A DNA stretch of 64,000 nt, from the NCBI GenBank assembly GCA_017415505.1, contig JAFQGG010000050.1, positions 1 to 64,000 of the forward strand, written 5' to 3'. Position 1 is the first letter of the stretch. Each line of letters starts with the position of its first letter. This DNA is from Clostridia bacterium. Lineage in GTDB: Bacteria; Bacillota; Clostridia; Christensenellales; Borkfalkiaceae. Made by a program: the position numbers and the translations under genes. The notes below the pieces were generated by a model. The model made no database searches. It saw only the letters and a list, made by a program, of their open reading frames with translations, and had not been told where the DNA came from. Shown piece after piece: positions 1 to 7,716 of this stretch.

Positions 1-710
1 CTCACGCAAAGCGCGGTTTGCTTTGCGTTCGGGCATCGCAAACGCGGGATAATGCGTTTGCTTATCTCGTCCCTACAAGGCGTTATCAACGCCTTGCTTA
101 ACGGGCAACTCGTCCTCGCACGCCTTGAACTGCTTGTGTCTTGCACCGTTTTACTTTGCATGGGTCAAGTTGGTCTATAAACAGAGAATCCGCTTCGTAT
201 TTCGTCGTCGAGTTTACGTTTCGTCTTGGTCACGTACGTATGAGTACGCTCCCTGCGACGAATCCGCACTCTCCTCGAACTACTCGCGTCTTGCTCCGTT
301 TTACTTCGCTCGGCACGGGATATGAGAAAACAAACATGGGTCAAGGGACGAAGTTCCTTGCGCGGTTTGGGCGCGAAGCCCAAGACTCGCTGTCAAGCGC
401 GCCGTTAGGCGTAGTAAGCCAAAGTCAAGCAACCGTAGGTTGCGCTATACGCGAAGCGTTAGCCTCGTCAGAGGACGACGAAAAACAATGAAATTCGGCT
501 ACGCCGAATGAAATCCGCCTAAGGCGGGTGAAATTGCTCCGCAATGAAATTTTGCTTCGCAAAATGTCGGCATAATCCCAAAACTTAACCATGGTTAAGT
601 TTTGGAATTATAAAAACAGCCCCGAAAACACAACTCTACTCACAGTAGAGTCGGCATTTTGGAGTAAAATAAAAACTTAACCATGGTTAAGTTTTTAGAA
701 AAGGCTTAGT

Positions 711-782
711 GAGAGCAAAAAGGGCTGTCAAAACGGCGGTGTAGTAACCCGACCGAGAATGATAGACAAAACTAGGTGCAGG
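711..782 (+). repeat. Conserved ~70-nt block, copy 1
   Basis: Begins TGAGAGCAAAAA, contains GCTGTCAAAACGGCGGTG and TAGTAACCCG, and ends AACTAGGTGCAGG followed by a short GCAGGCTTAGCCTGC hairpin. A second copy lies at 962-1035 with a few substitutions and indels (ACCGAG/AAACGG, GATAGAC/GATAGAT). Both copies follow a CCATGG palindrome by a similar distance. Conservation of the internal words with changes in between suggests a structured element, but I cannot assign a known RNA family. Confidence 0.5.
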
Positions 783-961
783 CTTAGCCTGCTTCCTTGT
801 GGGGTGTAGGGGTGAAACCCTTACGCCGACGGCAGTCCCGTTCGAAGAACGGAAGAAACCCCCAAGTTAAGCAACCGTAGGTTGCGCTGTACGCGAAGCG
901 TTAATCCCGTCAGGGAAAGACGAAAAACTTAACCATGGTTAAGTTTTTGAAATAAGGGTTT

Positions 962-1035
962 GTGAGAGCAAAAAAGCTGTCAAAACGGCGGTGTAGTAAC
1001 CCGAAACGGAATGATAGATAAAACTAGGTGCAGGA
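962..1035 (+). repeat. Conserved ~70-nt block, copy 2
   Basis: Second copy of the block at 711-782, here ending with a GCAGGATTATCCTGC hairpin. The terminal hairpin has changed on both sides (CTTAG to ATTAT between arms, arms kept). It lies about 140 bp upstream of the EutS operon, so it could be part of that operon's leader. Confidence 0.5.
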
Positions 1036-1178
1036 TTATCCTGCCCATGGTTAAGTATTAATGAAATTCGGCTAAGGAGGGTGAAATTGCTACGCAATGA
1101 AATTTTGCTCCGCAAAATGGCAGGTTTAGCCTGCTAAGAGATGGCGTATTTCTAAAAAAACAATCGGAGGAGTCAACA

Positions 1179-1538
1179 ATGGAACTCAAAGATAAAATGA
1201 CAATTATACAGGAGTTCGTTCCCGGCAAACAAATCACGCTTTGCCACATTATCGCGAACCCCGGTGAAACGCTGTATACCAAGCTCGGTTTAGATCCGCA
1301 AACGGACTACACCAAGAGTGCGATCGGCGTATTGACGGTCATTCCGTACGAAAGTGCGGTGATCGCGGCGGATATCGCCATGAAGTCTTCGGGCGCGGAT
1401 ATCGGGTTCGTAGACAGATTCACGGGCACGCTGATTATCACGGGCACGGTTTCTTCGGTGGAATCCGCGTTTACGGCGATTCGCGAATATTTCATTCGCA
1501 AGCTCGGTTATGCCTGCTGCGAACTTACGAAAACCTAA
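1179..1538 (+). CDS. eutS: Microcompartment shell protein, EutS type
   Basis: 119-aa circularly permuted BMC-domain protein. The N-terminal IIQEFVPGKQITL, the central GVLTVIPYESAVIAADIAMK, then IGFVDRFTGTLIITG and the C-terminal CELTKT are the hallmarks of EutS, which forms bent hexamers in the shells of ethanolamine-utilisation and related bacterial microcompartments. It is slightly longer than the usual ~111-116 aa because of a short insert around residues 35-45. RBS CGGAGGAG precedes the ATG. The stop overlaps the next ATG (TAATG), so it is translationally coupled to eutP. No other shell gene or enzyme of the Eut/Pdu pathway is present in the window, so this is a satellite locus or the end of a scattered system. 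Confidence 0.93.
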   Translation: MELKDKMTIIQEFVPGKQITLCHIIANPGETLYTKLGLDPQTDYTKSAIGVLTVIPYESAVIAADIAMKSSGADIGFVDRFTGTLIITGTVSSVESAFTAIREYFIRKLGYACCELTKT

Positions 1539-2059
1539 TGAAAAAAATTATGTTGTTCGGCAGGGTAGCGGCGGGGAAAACCACGCTCACGCAAGCCCTG
1601 CGCGGCGAAGAAATCAAATATTTCAAAACGCAATACGTCAACTACCTTGACACGGTAATCGACACGCCGGGCGAATATACCGAACGGCGGGAAACGAGCG
1701 GTGCGCTCGCCTTGTACGCGTACGAGGCGGACGTGGTAGGTTTGGTGCTTTCCGCAAACGAGCCGTATTCCATCTTTTCGCCTTGTCTTACGAGCATGGT
1801 GAACCGTGAAACGATCGGTATCGTAACGGGGATAGACAAGCCCGACGCAAACGTCGAGCGCGTGACGAGGTGGCTCAAACTTGCGGGCTGTAAAAAAGTA
1901 TTCCCCGTTAGTTCGATCACGGGCGAAGGCATTAAAGAATTGGCGGCGTTTTTGAACGAAGACGGCGGGGAAAAGAAGGTGCAACCGAAGAAAAAGCCTT
2001 CCAAACCGCGAGTGAAAAAGAAACAAAAAAACGAAGACTTGGCAACTTGGTTGCTATAA
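1538..2059 (+). CDS. eutP: EutP/PduV-type GTPase with basic tail
   Basis: 173 aa. The P-loop GRVAAGKTTL lies near the N terminus, the switch/Walker B region is IDTPGEY, and the G4-like motif is GIDKPDAN (a T/NKxD variant). This is the small Ras-like GTPase EutP/PduV found with BMC operons; its biochemical role is unclear, although an acetate-kinase activity and a link to BMC movement have been proposed for the family. Odd feature: after residue ~147 a Lys/Pro-rich tail (KKVQPKKKPSKPRVKKKQK) ends in EDLATWLL. The last eight residues match those of the small protein two genes downstream (EDMPYWLM). Coupled to eutS; its end is 20 nt from the parA start. Confidence 0.88.
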   Translation: MKKIMLFGRVAAGKTTLTQALRGEEIKYFKTQYVNYLDTVIDTPGEYTERRETSGALALYAYEADVVGLVLSANEPYSIFSPCLTSMVNRETIGIVTGIDKPDANVERVTRWLKLAGCKKVFPVSSITGEGIKELAAFLNEDGGEKKVQPKKKPSKPRVKKKQKNEDLATWLL

Positions 2060-2079
2060 AAAACGACGGAGAAAAGAGT

Positions 2080-2871
2080 ATGAGCAAAACGAAAGTAATC
2101 GCGTTTGCCAACAACAAGGGCGGGAGCGGAAAGACGACGACCTGTTCCAACGTGGGTTGCGCAATGGCGGCGATGGGGAAAAAGGTATTGATGATTGACG
2201 GCGATATGCAAATCAACCTTACCATTTCCTATTTCAACGAAGATCAAGCGCTCGAATACGCGCAAAACGGGAAGAATATCCATACCGCGATCAAAGAGGA
2301 AAAGGATATCGCCGACTTCGTCGTGGAAACGGGCGTCGAGGGTTTGGATCTCGTACCCTCCTCGCCGTTAATGAGCGGTATCGAGTTTGATTTATTCGGG
2401 AAATGGCAAAGAGAACTCGTTTTGAAAAAGTGCTTGGAGCGGGTGCGCGCAAAGGGGTATTACGATTATATTCTAATCGATTCGCCTCCCACGCTCGGCG
2501 GTTGGGTCATGAATATCATGTGCGCTTCCGATTATCTCGTCATACCCGTAGAAGCAAGCCCTTGGGGCTTGTTCGGGCTTGCCAATATGTTCGAGTTTTG
2601 CAATCAAGCGAAGAATATCGCGCCCAATTTGAAAATTCTCGGCATTGCCATCACCAAAGCGGACGAGAGAAAGAAGTATTTCAAACAAACGCTGGAAACA
2701 CTCAAAGAAACGGACGGGGTGCGCCTGTTTGAAAATTATATCCGCGTAGACAGCGCGGTGGAGTGGGCGCAGGATAACTCCAAGCCCGTAGTAGCGTATA
2801 AAAAGACGAGCCGAAGCGCCGTCGAGTATATAAATTTAACGAAGGAGATTATAGAGTATGCCAATCGGTAA
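2080..2871 (+). CDS. parA: ParA/MinD-family ATPase
   Basis: 263 aa from ATG 2080, chosen because GGAG sits 8-9 nt upstream; an ATG at 2047 would overlap eutP and lacks this site. The deviant Walker A is NNKGGSGKTTT, with the signature lysine of the ParA/MinD class. Then come DGDMQINLT (switch I region), IDSPPTLGG (Walker B) and VIPVEASPWG. These ATPases form dynamic gradients on nucleoid or membrane to position plasmids, chromosomes or protein assemblies. There is no ParB or parS-like gene beside it; instead it lies between BMC genes and a small Lys-rich protein. This resembles the McdA-McdB arrangement that spaces carboxysomes. Function as a BMC positioner is inference. Confidence 0.85.
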   Translation: MSKTKVIAFANNKGGSGKTTTCSNVGCAMAAMGKKVLMIDGDMQINLTISYFNEDQALEYAQNGKNIHTAIKEEKDIADFVVETGVEGLDLVPSSPLMSGIEFDLFGKWQRELVLKKCLERVRAKGYYDYILIDSPPTLGGWVMNIMCASDYLVIPVEASPWGLFGLANMFEFCNQAKNIAPNLKILGIAITKADERKKYFKQTLETLKETDGVRLFENYIRVDSAVEWAQDNSKPVVAYKKTSRSAVEYINLTKEIIEYANR

Positions 2872-3142
2872 AAACGCAATCAAAAGAGTGGAAGGAAACG
2901 GGTATTCGAAAGTGCAAACTTCCGCACCCGATATGGAGCACAGTCACGTAATCGCTTCTCCCGACGAACAAGTGGTGGAGAAAATGGTCGCGCCCGTAGA
3001 AAAGAAAACGGCGAAAAAAACCCCCGCGAAAAAGACGGCGACGAAGAAAACCGCGCCGAAAAAAGCCCCCGTTGCAAACGAGAGCAAGGACAAATTCGTC
3101 CGCACGAGCGTAGGGGAAGATATGCCCTATTGGTTGATGTAA
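2858..3142 (+). CDS. Small Lys/Ala-rich protein, McdB-like candidate
   Basis: 94 aa, unrecognised by family. Residues 1-45 are mixed polar. Residues ~46-72 are a KKTAKKTPAKKTATKK-type low-complexity stretch, likely disordered and DNA- or RNA-binding. The C terminus is EDMPYWLM with Trp third from the end. Start chosen at ATG 2858, overlapping the parA stop, with AAGGAG 13 nt upstream. Carboxysome McdB proteins are small, poorly conserved, partly disordered, encoded next to a ParA ATPase (McdA), and carry a conserved Trp within the last few residues; this protein fits all four points. There is no detectable sequence similarity that I can show beyond that, so the assignment is by analogy. A rho-independent terminator follows at 3155. 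Confidence 0.6.
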   Translation: MPIGKNAIKRVEGNGYSKVQTSAPDMEHSHVIASPDEQVVEKMVAPVEKKTAKKTPAKKTATKKTAPKKAPVANESKDKFVRTSVGEDMPYWLM

Positions 3143-3154
3143 CGAATGATAAAT

Positions 3155-3192
3155 CGCGCCCCAAAGCTAAGCTTTGGGGCGCAGTTTTTTTG
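3155..3192 (+). terminator. Terminator of the eutS-parA operon
   Basis: GCGCCCCAAAGC / GCTTTGGGGCGC stem with a 3-nt loop at 3156-3182, then AGTTTTTTT. Strong rho-independent signal closing the four-gene operon. Confidence 0.85.
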
Positions 3193-3230
3193 AAAAACAC
3201 GGTTGTATTTTTGTACAATCGTGTTTTAAT
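3193..3230 (-). terminator. Terminator of the Xre gene
   Basis: On the minus strand AAAACACGATTGTA / TACAACCGTGTTTTT forms a hairpin with a U-rich end directly after the stop of the repressor gene. Confidence 0.6.
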
Positions 3231-3438
3231 TTTTCGATAAACCTAAAATATAATTAGCATCCAAATCCAGTTCCTTGCAAAGTTTTGCAAAAGTATCGAG
3301 CTTGGGTAATTTTTTCGTCGTTCGGTATTGCGTGATCATTTCGGGGGATACGCCTACGCGTTTTGCGATTTCTACCGTCGTCATACCACAGTTTTTTAAT
3401 TCTTCGCATAATCTTTCTTTAATGATTTCATTTTCCAT
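3226..3438 (-). CDS. Xre-family transcriptional regulator
   Basis: 70 aa from ATG 3438. It is essentially one Cro/C1 helix-turn-helix: MTTVEIAKRVGVSPEMITQYRTTKKLPKLDTFAKLC, ending LDLDANYILGLSKN. A longer reading from 3486 would run through the operator and is unlikely. It is divergent from the lipoprotein operon at 3531. Two copies of CCAATAGTTAG lie in the shared control region, one of them inside a perfect inverted repeat between the -35 and -10 of the lipoprotein promoter. It probably represses itself and the divergent genes. Confidence 0.88.
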   Translation of the reverse strand: MENEIIKERLCEELKNCGMTTVEIAKRVGVSPEMITQYRTTKKLPKLDTFAKLCKELDLDANYILGLSKN

Positions 3439-3448
3439 ACAAATATTA

Positions 3449-3501
3449 TAACCAATAGTTAGCAAAAATGCTTGACAACTAACCAATAGTTAGTTTATAA
3501 T
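3449..3501 (+). promoter_or_regulatory. Promoter with embedded Xre operator
   Basis: TTGACA at 3472-3477 and TATAAT at 3496-3501, spacing 18. The spacer is filled by the perfect inverted repeat AACTAAC-CAATA-GTTAGTT (3477-3495). A second copy of the half-unit ACCAATAGTTAG lies at 3450-3462, nearer the repressor gene. Binding in the spacer would block RNA polymerase. Confidence 0.75.
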
Positions 3502-3530
3502 ATATACACTTAAAAAACAAAGGAGGGTAT

Positions 3531-3998
3531 ATGCATGCACTACGGCTAAGTAGATTAAAAAGAAATAAGAAATATAAAAGAAGAAAAGGAGAAAGAAAAA
3601 TAAAAAAAATTTTATCAATTATTTTTATCGTGTTTGCTGTGTGTACGATAGGTTTGCTTTCAGGGTGCAAAAATCAGTTAAGTAAAGAAGAAATTGCATG
3701 CAAAATGATTTGTTACGTAGCAGAAGAATATGGAGTAGAGCCGTCGAGCGTTCATTTGAAATCGGGGAGCTTGAATGAGGAGGAAGACGGCGACTATTTT
3801 GCGAATTTTTTGGTTGTGGTGAACGGATACAAAATGTATTTTTCTGGAACGTATTACGTGGAAACGGAAGTTATTGAATATAACGACGTAACGAGCGCGA
3901 TTGAGATGTTAGGTACAGCAGGTCCAAATTATTACAAAACGGAATCGTTTAACATAGATAAAGTGAATAACGAATTACAAAAGATAAAGGAGAATTAA
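3531..3998 (+). CDS. Small lipoprotein of unknown function
   Basis: 155 aa. An unusually long, very basic N-terminal region (about 25 residues with many Lys/Arg) precedes a hydrophobic stretch and the lipobox LLSGC, giving a mature lipoprotein of ~109 aa on the outer face of the membrane. GGAGGG lies 6 nt before ATG 3531. An in-frame ATG near the real signal core is not obvious, so the long n-region is kept. The mature part contains YYVETEVIEY and is acidic and polar; no family recognised. First gene of a two-gene operon under the Xre operator. Confidence 0.7.
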   Translation: MHALRLSRLKRNKKYKRRKGERKIKKILSIIFIVFAVCTIGLLSGCKNQLSKEEIACKMICYVAEEYGVEPSSVHLKSGSLNEEEDGDYFANFLVVVNGYKMYFSGTYYVETEVIEYNDVTSAIEMLGTAGPNYYKTESFNIDKVNNELQKIKEN

Positions 3999-4002
3999 AA
4001 AA

Positions 4003-4356
4003 ATGAATAGTAAAACGAATAAGATTTTTAATTATGCGCTCGTTGGTGTAGGCGTAGTATCTATTGTATTTGCCGTTTTGTGCTTCGTGTTAAATACGGA
4101 TTTTGATTACGGTTATTGGGTAAGCGCGGAAGTATACGGGGGTGACGCTTATACGGGTATTCAAAATGCCGCTGCTGCAACGGCAAACCGAGTGGACGGG
4201 TTAAGTGAAAACGTCGCTATGCTTGCAAAATCTATAAGAATGGGATTAGGCTTTATTTTATTACTTGCAGGTTTGTTGATTGTTTTATATGGTATCAGAA
4301 AAATGATGGAAGAAAAAACGAACGAAAAACAGGCGACCGTTGAGATAGAGGAATAA
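4003..4356 (+). CDS. Two-TM membrane protein
   Basis: 117 aa with hydrophobic segments at about 10-30 and 79-99 flanking a ~45-residue outside loop (DYGYWVSAEVYGGDAYTGIQ) and a charged C-terminal tail EEKTNEKQATVEIEE. The start follows the lipoprotein stop by 4 nt, with AAGGAG upstream. Probably a partner of the lipoprotein at 3531. Family unknown to me. Confidence 0.7.
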   Translation: MNSKTNKIFNYALVGVGVVSIVFAVLCFVLNTDFDYGYWVSAEVYGGDAYTGIQNAAAATANRVDGLSENVAMLAKSIRMGLGFILLLAGLLIVLYGIRKMMEEKTNEKQATVEIEE

Positions 4357-4373
4357 AAATTAAATAAAAGATG

Positions 4374-4410
4374 AATCCGATTTTGCTATTTGGTGAAATC
4401 GGATTTTTGA
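4374..4410 (+). terminator. Rho-independent terminator
   Basis: AATCCGATTT / AAATCGGATT stem with a 12-nt loop and T-rich end. Confidence 0.8.
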
Positions 4411-4463
4411 TATGTGCGTTTTGATAGAAACTTGAATGTTTCGCAATTTTTTTTTGCAAACAG

Positions 4464-4492
4464 TTGACATTTGTAAAAAAATCGATTATAAT
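4464..4492 (+). promoter_or_regulatory. Promoter of large surface lipoprotein
   Basis: TTGACA (4464-4469), 17-nt spacer, TATAAT (4487-4492). The leader to the ATG at 4575 is about 75 nt. Confidence 0.8.
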
Positions 4493-4574
4493 GAAATTAT
4501 AAAATCGAAAAAATTGATATAAACGGTTAAAAATCACGGGCAACCGTGTGAAAAATAAAAAAGGAGAGATAGTT

Positions 4575-7500
4575 ATGAACAAGACGAAAAAAGCTTTGAT
4601 AAGCGTTTTGGCGTTGGCGTTTTGCGCGAGCTTTGCCTACGGCTGTGCCGAGACGAGCTCTAACGATTCCGCTTCCGACTCCGTAAGCGTTTCGACGAGC
4701 GATTCCGTTTCCGAGTCGACGAGTGACGCAACGAGCGACTCTACGAGCGACTCTACGAGCGATTCGAACGAGGAAACGAAGCCTACGGAAACGCCCGTTT
4801 CGGCGGGTGCGCTTGCAATGCGGTTCGTGGGTAGCGAGGGCGTGCTCGATCTCACGCAGGACGGCAAGGCGACGCTCACGGGCGCGGAGTCGTTCAAAAT
4901 TACCAAGCGGATCGGCAAGGGTGAAAACACCACGCTCATTTGCGAGGCGGACGGCAAGGAGTACCTGCTGTTCCTTTCCGACGGCGTATTACTTATGAAT
5001 GAAACGGACGAAATCGGGGATTTGGGCGAAGCCAAAATCTTCACGCCCGACGCGTCCATGCTTGCGGGTGCTTGGATGCCCGACGACGAGTATTCCGCGT
5101 TGTATTTCATGATTTCGGATACGGTGAACGAAGACGGCGCGTACGAATGGGAGTCGTATAGTAAATACAACGACGAGTCGTACGATATGCAAACCATGTA
5201 CGCGTATACCGCGCTTACCTTCGACGACGCGGGGAACGCGGTGATTCGTATGGAGCTTTCGGGCGACTATACCGTGGAAGTACAAAAAGACGGTGCGTAT
5301 TTGACCGATTATTACGGTACTTACGAATTCCTTCCCTATACGAATCTTTACGACTTCGTATACGTGCCGGAGAGCTACGACGATTACGGTTGGGCTACGG
5401 GGTATTTAGAACAGGACAGCGTGTACCTCGATAGCGCGGGCGCGAAAATTTCCTATTCCGCAGAAACGGGCAAAGTGACCTACGGAGAAACGGAAGTAGA
5501 GGCGACGGCGTATACCGGCGCGCTCGGTTCGGGGCTTGCCTTTGCGAACGGCGAAGACGAGTTCGTTTTACAGCAAGCGTACGGAAAGGTGAATTTGTAT
5601 AAGAACGGCGAAGCGGTAGAATCGGCGAGATATACGCCCGATTTGTACGTTGCGAATTGGTCCGGTCCTACGGGCGCGGATAAAGCGGTGATTTCCGCGG
5701 GCGAAAAGATTTCTTGGAACGGTACGGAATACACGCTTGCGCCGTTTGCCAAGAACGGCAAGGTAGCGTACTCGTTTGCGACGGATACCGCCTCGTATAC
5801 GATCGAAAGCATTTACGACGAATACGGCACTTTGGTGACGGCGGCGTTCCGTTTGACGGATTCGGCTGGGAAGTCGAGCTATTTCGTGAGCGACGAAGCC
5901 AAAGTGGCGTTTGCGGCGGCTACTTACACGAATAACATTTACGATATCGTCGTGGACGAGGATTTCGACGTAATTTACCGTTTTAGCGATTCGGATTCGC
6001 ATATCTTCTCGCAAAAGGGGAAATTTACCTATCTTGAAGAAATGGGCGTAATCGCGTTGGAATTCGGCAACGACGATAAGCAATACCTCGTCATGGTGGA
6101 AGCGGGCGTGTTTATGACCTTGAACGAAGACATGGATCTTTTGTTCGTGTATATCACGGAAACCTACGAAGCGGAAATCGCGACGGCGATCGAGGCTATG
6201 TTGGACGAAACGCAGGACGATTTCTTCACGACGGGCGGTAAAGAGGGCGAAAGAAACACCCTTTCGTTCGATTTTGCAAACGACTCTATCGTATACGGCG
6301 AGGAAACGCTTCCCTTCTATTGGGATTACCTTGGGGTAGGCTCGCCCGCAATGGTGTTCGTTTCGGGTATGGAAAGCGATACGGACGACGATTATTACCT
6401 CCATTATTTGCAATATTCGGATAAGAGCGTGTATATTGCTCAAATACATAGCGCGGATATTGAAAGTGAAGACGAGGACGCGCTGGAATACGAGTACTTC
6501 GTACCCAACTCCGTATTTACCAAATATTTGGGCACGGAATACGTGTTCGTGGGCGAATATTTCAACGAGAAATTAACGCTTGCGGAAGACGGTACTTTCA
6601 CGATCGATACCACCAATCTTGACCCCTATGAAGATTCGCCCGTAACGGCGGTGGAATATTCCTACTATTTGATGGCTTCTTACGGGGAATCCGATTTGCA
6701 GGTTTGCTTCTTGGACGATAGCGGTTGGGCGGTTTACGCACGCTACGCGGACGACGTCGTGGATATTTTCGATATCCGTTATATCACCGCGGAGAAAGCC
6801 TCGATCGTAGGGGATTACTACGCAAGCACGAGCGACGGAGTGCTCAAAGTTTCGATCGGGCAGAACGATACGGTGACGGTGGACGGCGTTGTTTATTTTG
6901 TGAATACCGTAACGGCGGAAACGGATAGCGTTACCGTGACGGCAGAAGATATGACCTTTACGGTCAATCCGACGGCGGGCACGCTTACGTTCGACGAAAC
7001 GGTCTATAACCGCCGTAAGGCGAACTTGTTCCCGTTCGTGGGCGAATACGAGTTTGACGGTAAGAAGATCGTCGTAACGCTTTCGGTGGCGTCTATGAAC
7101 GCTACACCCGAATTGACGGTAACGGTGGACGGCACGGAAGTGGACGCGACGGTTACTTTGGACGAATCGTTCAACCCCGTACTCTCGTTTACGGTACAGG
7201 GCAGTTCGATTCCTTTGCCCCCGTTGCCTCCTCCCCCTCCTCCCCCTCCTCCTGCCCCTCCTTTGAGCGTGGATTCTTTCGATTTGCTCGCTTCGGACGG
7301 AGGCACGACCTATACCATCACGGTGGCGGAGCAGGGCGTCGTGTTGAGCAACGGCACGACGAGCGTTTCTCTTGAAAAGCCTACTTACGATTTCAAGAGC
7401 TTCGTGTTTGAGGGCACGCGCGAATTTGAAGTATTGGTATACGACGAAGAATGGGATATGGAATATTACGATACGGTATCGTTGTCCGCAATCGTAAAGG

Positions 7501-7670
7501 CGGAAGGCTCGTTCGTAATGTTCGTTGCAGACGGTTTGCTTTGCTCTAACTTCGAACTGTACTACGATGAAAACGGCGACGCCGTACTCACATTCCTGTT
7601 CGGCGTGGATAAGAAGTTCGTGTTAAAGATCGCGGACGTAAACGTGGATTTGGAAGAGTTGGCTTGGTAA
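4575..7670 (+). CDS. Large surface lipoprotein, repetitive beta-rich
   Basis: 1031 aa from ATG 4575 (RBS AAGGAGAG; the upstream GTG 4548 lacks one). The signal peptide ALISVLALAFCASFAYGC points to lipidation at Cys. It is followed by a ~45-residue Ser/Asp/Thr linker (SDSVSESTSDATSD style), typical of a wall-spanning stalk. The body is acidic and rich in Tyr, Asp, Glu, with many short beta-prone units around F-x-G-E/D-Y (VGDYYAST, FVGEYEFDGK, FVGEYFNEKL), suggesting tandem lipocalin-like or bacterial beta-sandwich repeats. Near residues 880-900 a polyproline run (PPLPPPPPPPPPAPP) separates the last domain. No enzyme motif seen. Likely an exported binding or adhesion protein. Confidence 0.75.
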   Translation: MNKTKKALISVLALAFCASFAYGCAETSSNDSASDSVSVSTSDSVSESTSDATSDSTSDSTSDSNEETKPTETPVSAGALAMRFVGSEGVLDLTQDGKATLTGAESFKITKRIGKGENTTLICEADGKEYLLFLSDGVLLMNETDEIGDLGEAKIFTPDASMLAGAWMPDDEYSALYFMISDTVNEDGAYEWESYSKYNDESYDMQTMYAYTALTFDDAGNAVIRMELSGDYTVEVQKDGAYLTDYYGTYEFLPYTNLYDFVYVPESYDDYGWATGYLEQDSVYLDSAGAKISYSAETGKVTYGETEVEATAYTGALGSGLAFANGEDEFVLQQAYGKVNLYKNGEAVESARYTPDLYVANWSGPTGADKAVISAGEKISWNGTEYTLAPFAKNGKVAYSFATDTASYTIESIYDEYGTLVTAAFRLTDSAGKSSYFVSDEAKVAFAAATYTNNIYDIVVDEDFDVIYRFSDSDSHIFSQKGKFTYLEEMGVIALEFGNDDKQYLVMVEAGVFMTLNEDMDLLFVYITETYEAEIATAIEAMLDETQDDFFTTGGKEGERNTLSFDFANDSIVYGEETLPFYWDYLGVGSPAMVFVSGMESDTDDDYYLHYLQYSDKSVYIAQIHSADIESEDEDALEYEYFVPNSVFTKYLGTEYVFVGEYFNEKLTLAEDGTFTIDTTNLDPYEDSPVTAVEYSYYLMASYGESDLQVCFLDDSGWAVYARYADDVVDIFDIRYITAEKASIVGDYYASTSDGVLKVSIGQNDTVTVDGVVYFVNTVTAETDSVTVTAEDMTFTVNPTAGTLTFDETVYNRRKANLFPFVGEYEFDGKKIVVTLSVASMNATPELTVTVDGTEVDATVTLDESFNPVLSFTVQGSSIPLPPLPPPPPPPPPAPPLSVDSFDLLASDGGTTYTITVAEQGVVLSNGTTSVSLEKPTYDFKSFVFEGTREFEVLVYDEEWDMEYYDTVSLSAIVKAEGSFVMFVADGLLCSNFELYYDENGDAVLTFLFGVDKKFVLKIADVNVDLEELAW

Positions 7671-7680
7671 TAAAAACGGT

Positions 7681-7716
7681 GAACGCCGTACCCGAGAGGG
7701 TACGGCGTTCTTTTCA
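7681..7716 (+). terminator. Terminator between convergent genes
   Basis: GAACGCCGTACCC-GAGA-GGGTACGGCGTTC followed by TTTTC; it also lies directly behind the araC-type gene on the other strand, so it may serve both. Confidence 0.85.

Larger units (their letters stand above)
1..1178. repeat. Non-coding repeat-rich region
   Basis: No credible gene is visible; the ORFs here are short, overlap on both strands and resemble nothing known. The region holds three kinds of repeat. (a) A perfect palindrome centred on CTTAACCATGGTTAAG at about 580-603, 671-696 and 923-948, with a fourth half-site near 1047. (b) Tandem small hairpins, each starting TGAAAT (for example AATTCGGCTACGCCGAA and AATTTTGCTTCGCAAAAT), at 488-566 and again at 1061-1119. 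(c) Two long direct repeats: 423-486 with 864-928, and 711-782 with 962-1035. It looks like decayed mobile-element or structured-RNA sequence; the exact origin is unknown. Confidence 0.7.

Noticed and set aside
125..491. Overlapping short ORFs on both strands in the first 0.5 kb
   Set aside because: They overlap each other, lack ribosome binding sites and lie in a hairpin/direct-repeat region with no protein-like composition.
488..566. CRISPR-like alternation of short repeats
   Set aside because: Units are self-complementary mini-hairpins of differing sequence without constant repeats or spacers of even length, and no cas gene is near.
1538..2059. Treating the EutS-EutP pair as the end of a complete ethanolamine operon
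   Set aside because: There is more than 1.1 kb of non-coding repeat sequence upstream and no eut enzyme gene in the window.
5568..6449. 293-aa minus-strand frame inside the large lipoprotein
   Set aside because: Antisense shadow without RBS, Arg/His/Val-rich composition.
7004..7306. Antisense ORF with a polyglycine run
   Set aside because: The glycine run is only the complement of the polyproline segment of the lipoprotein on the plus strand.
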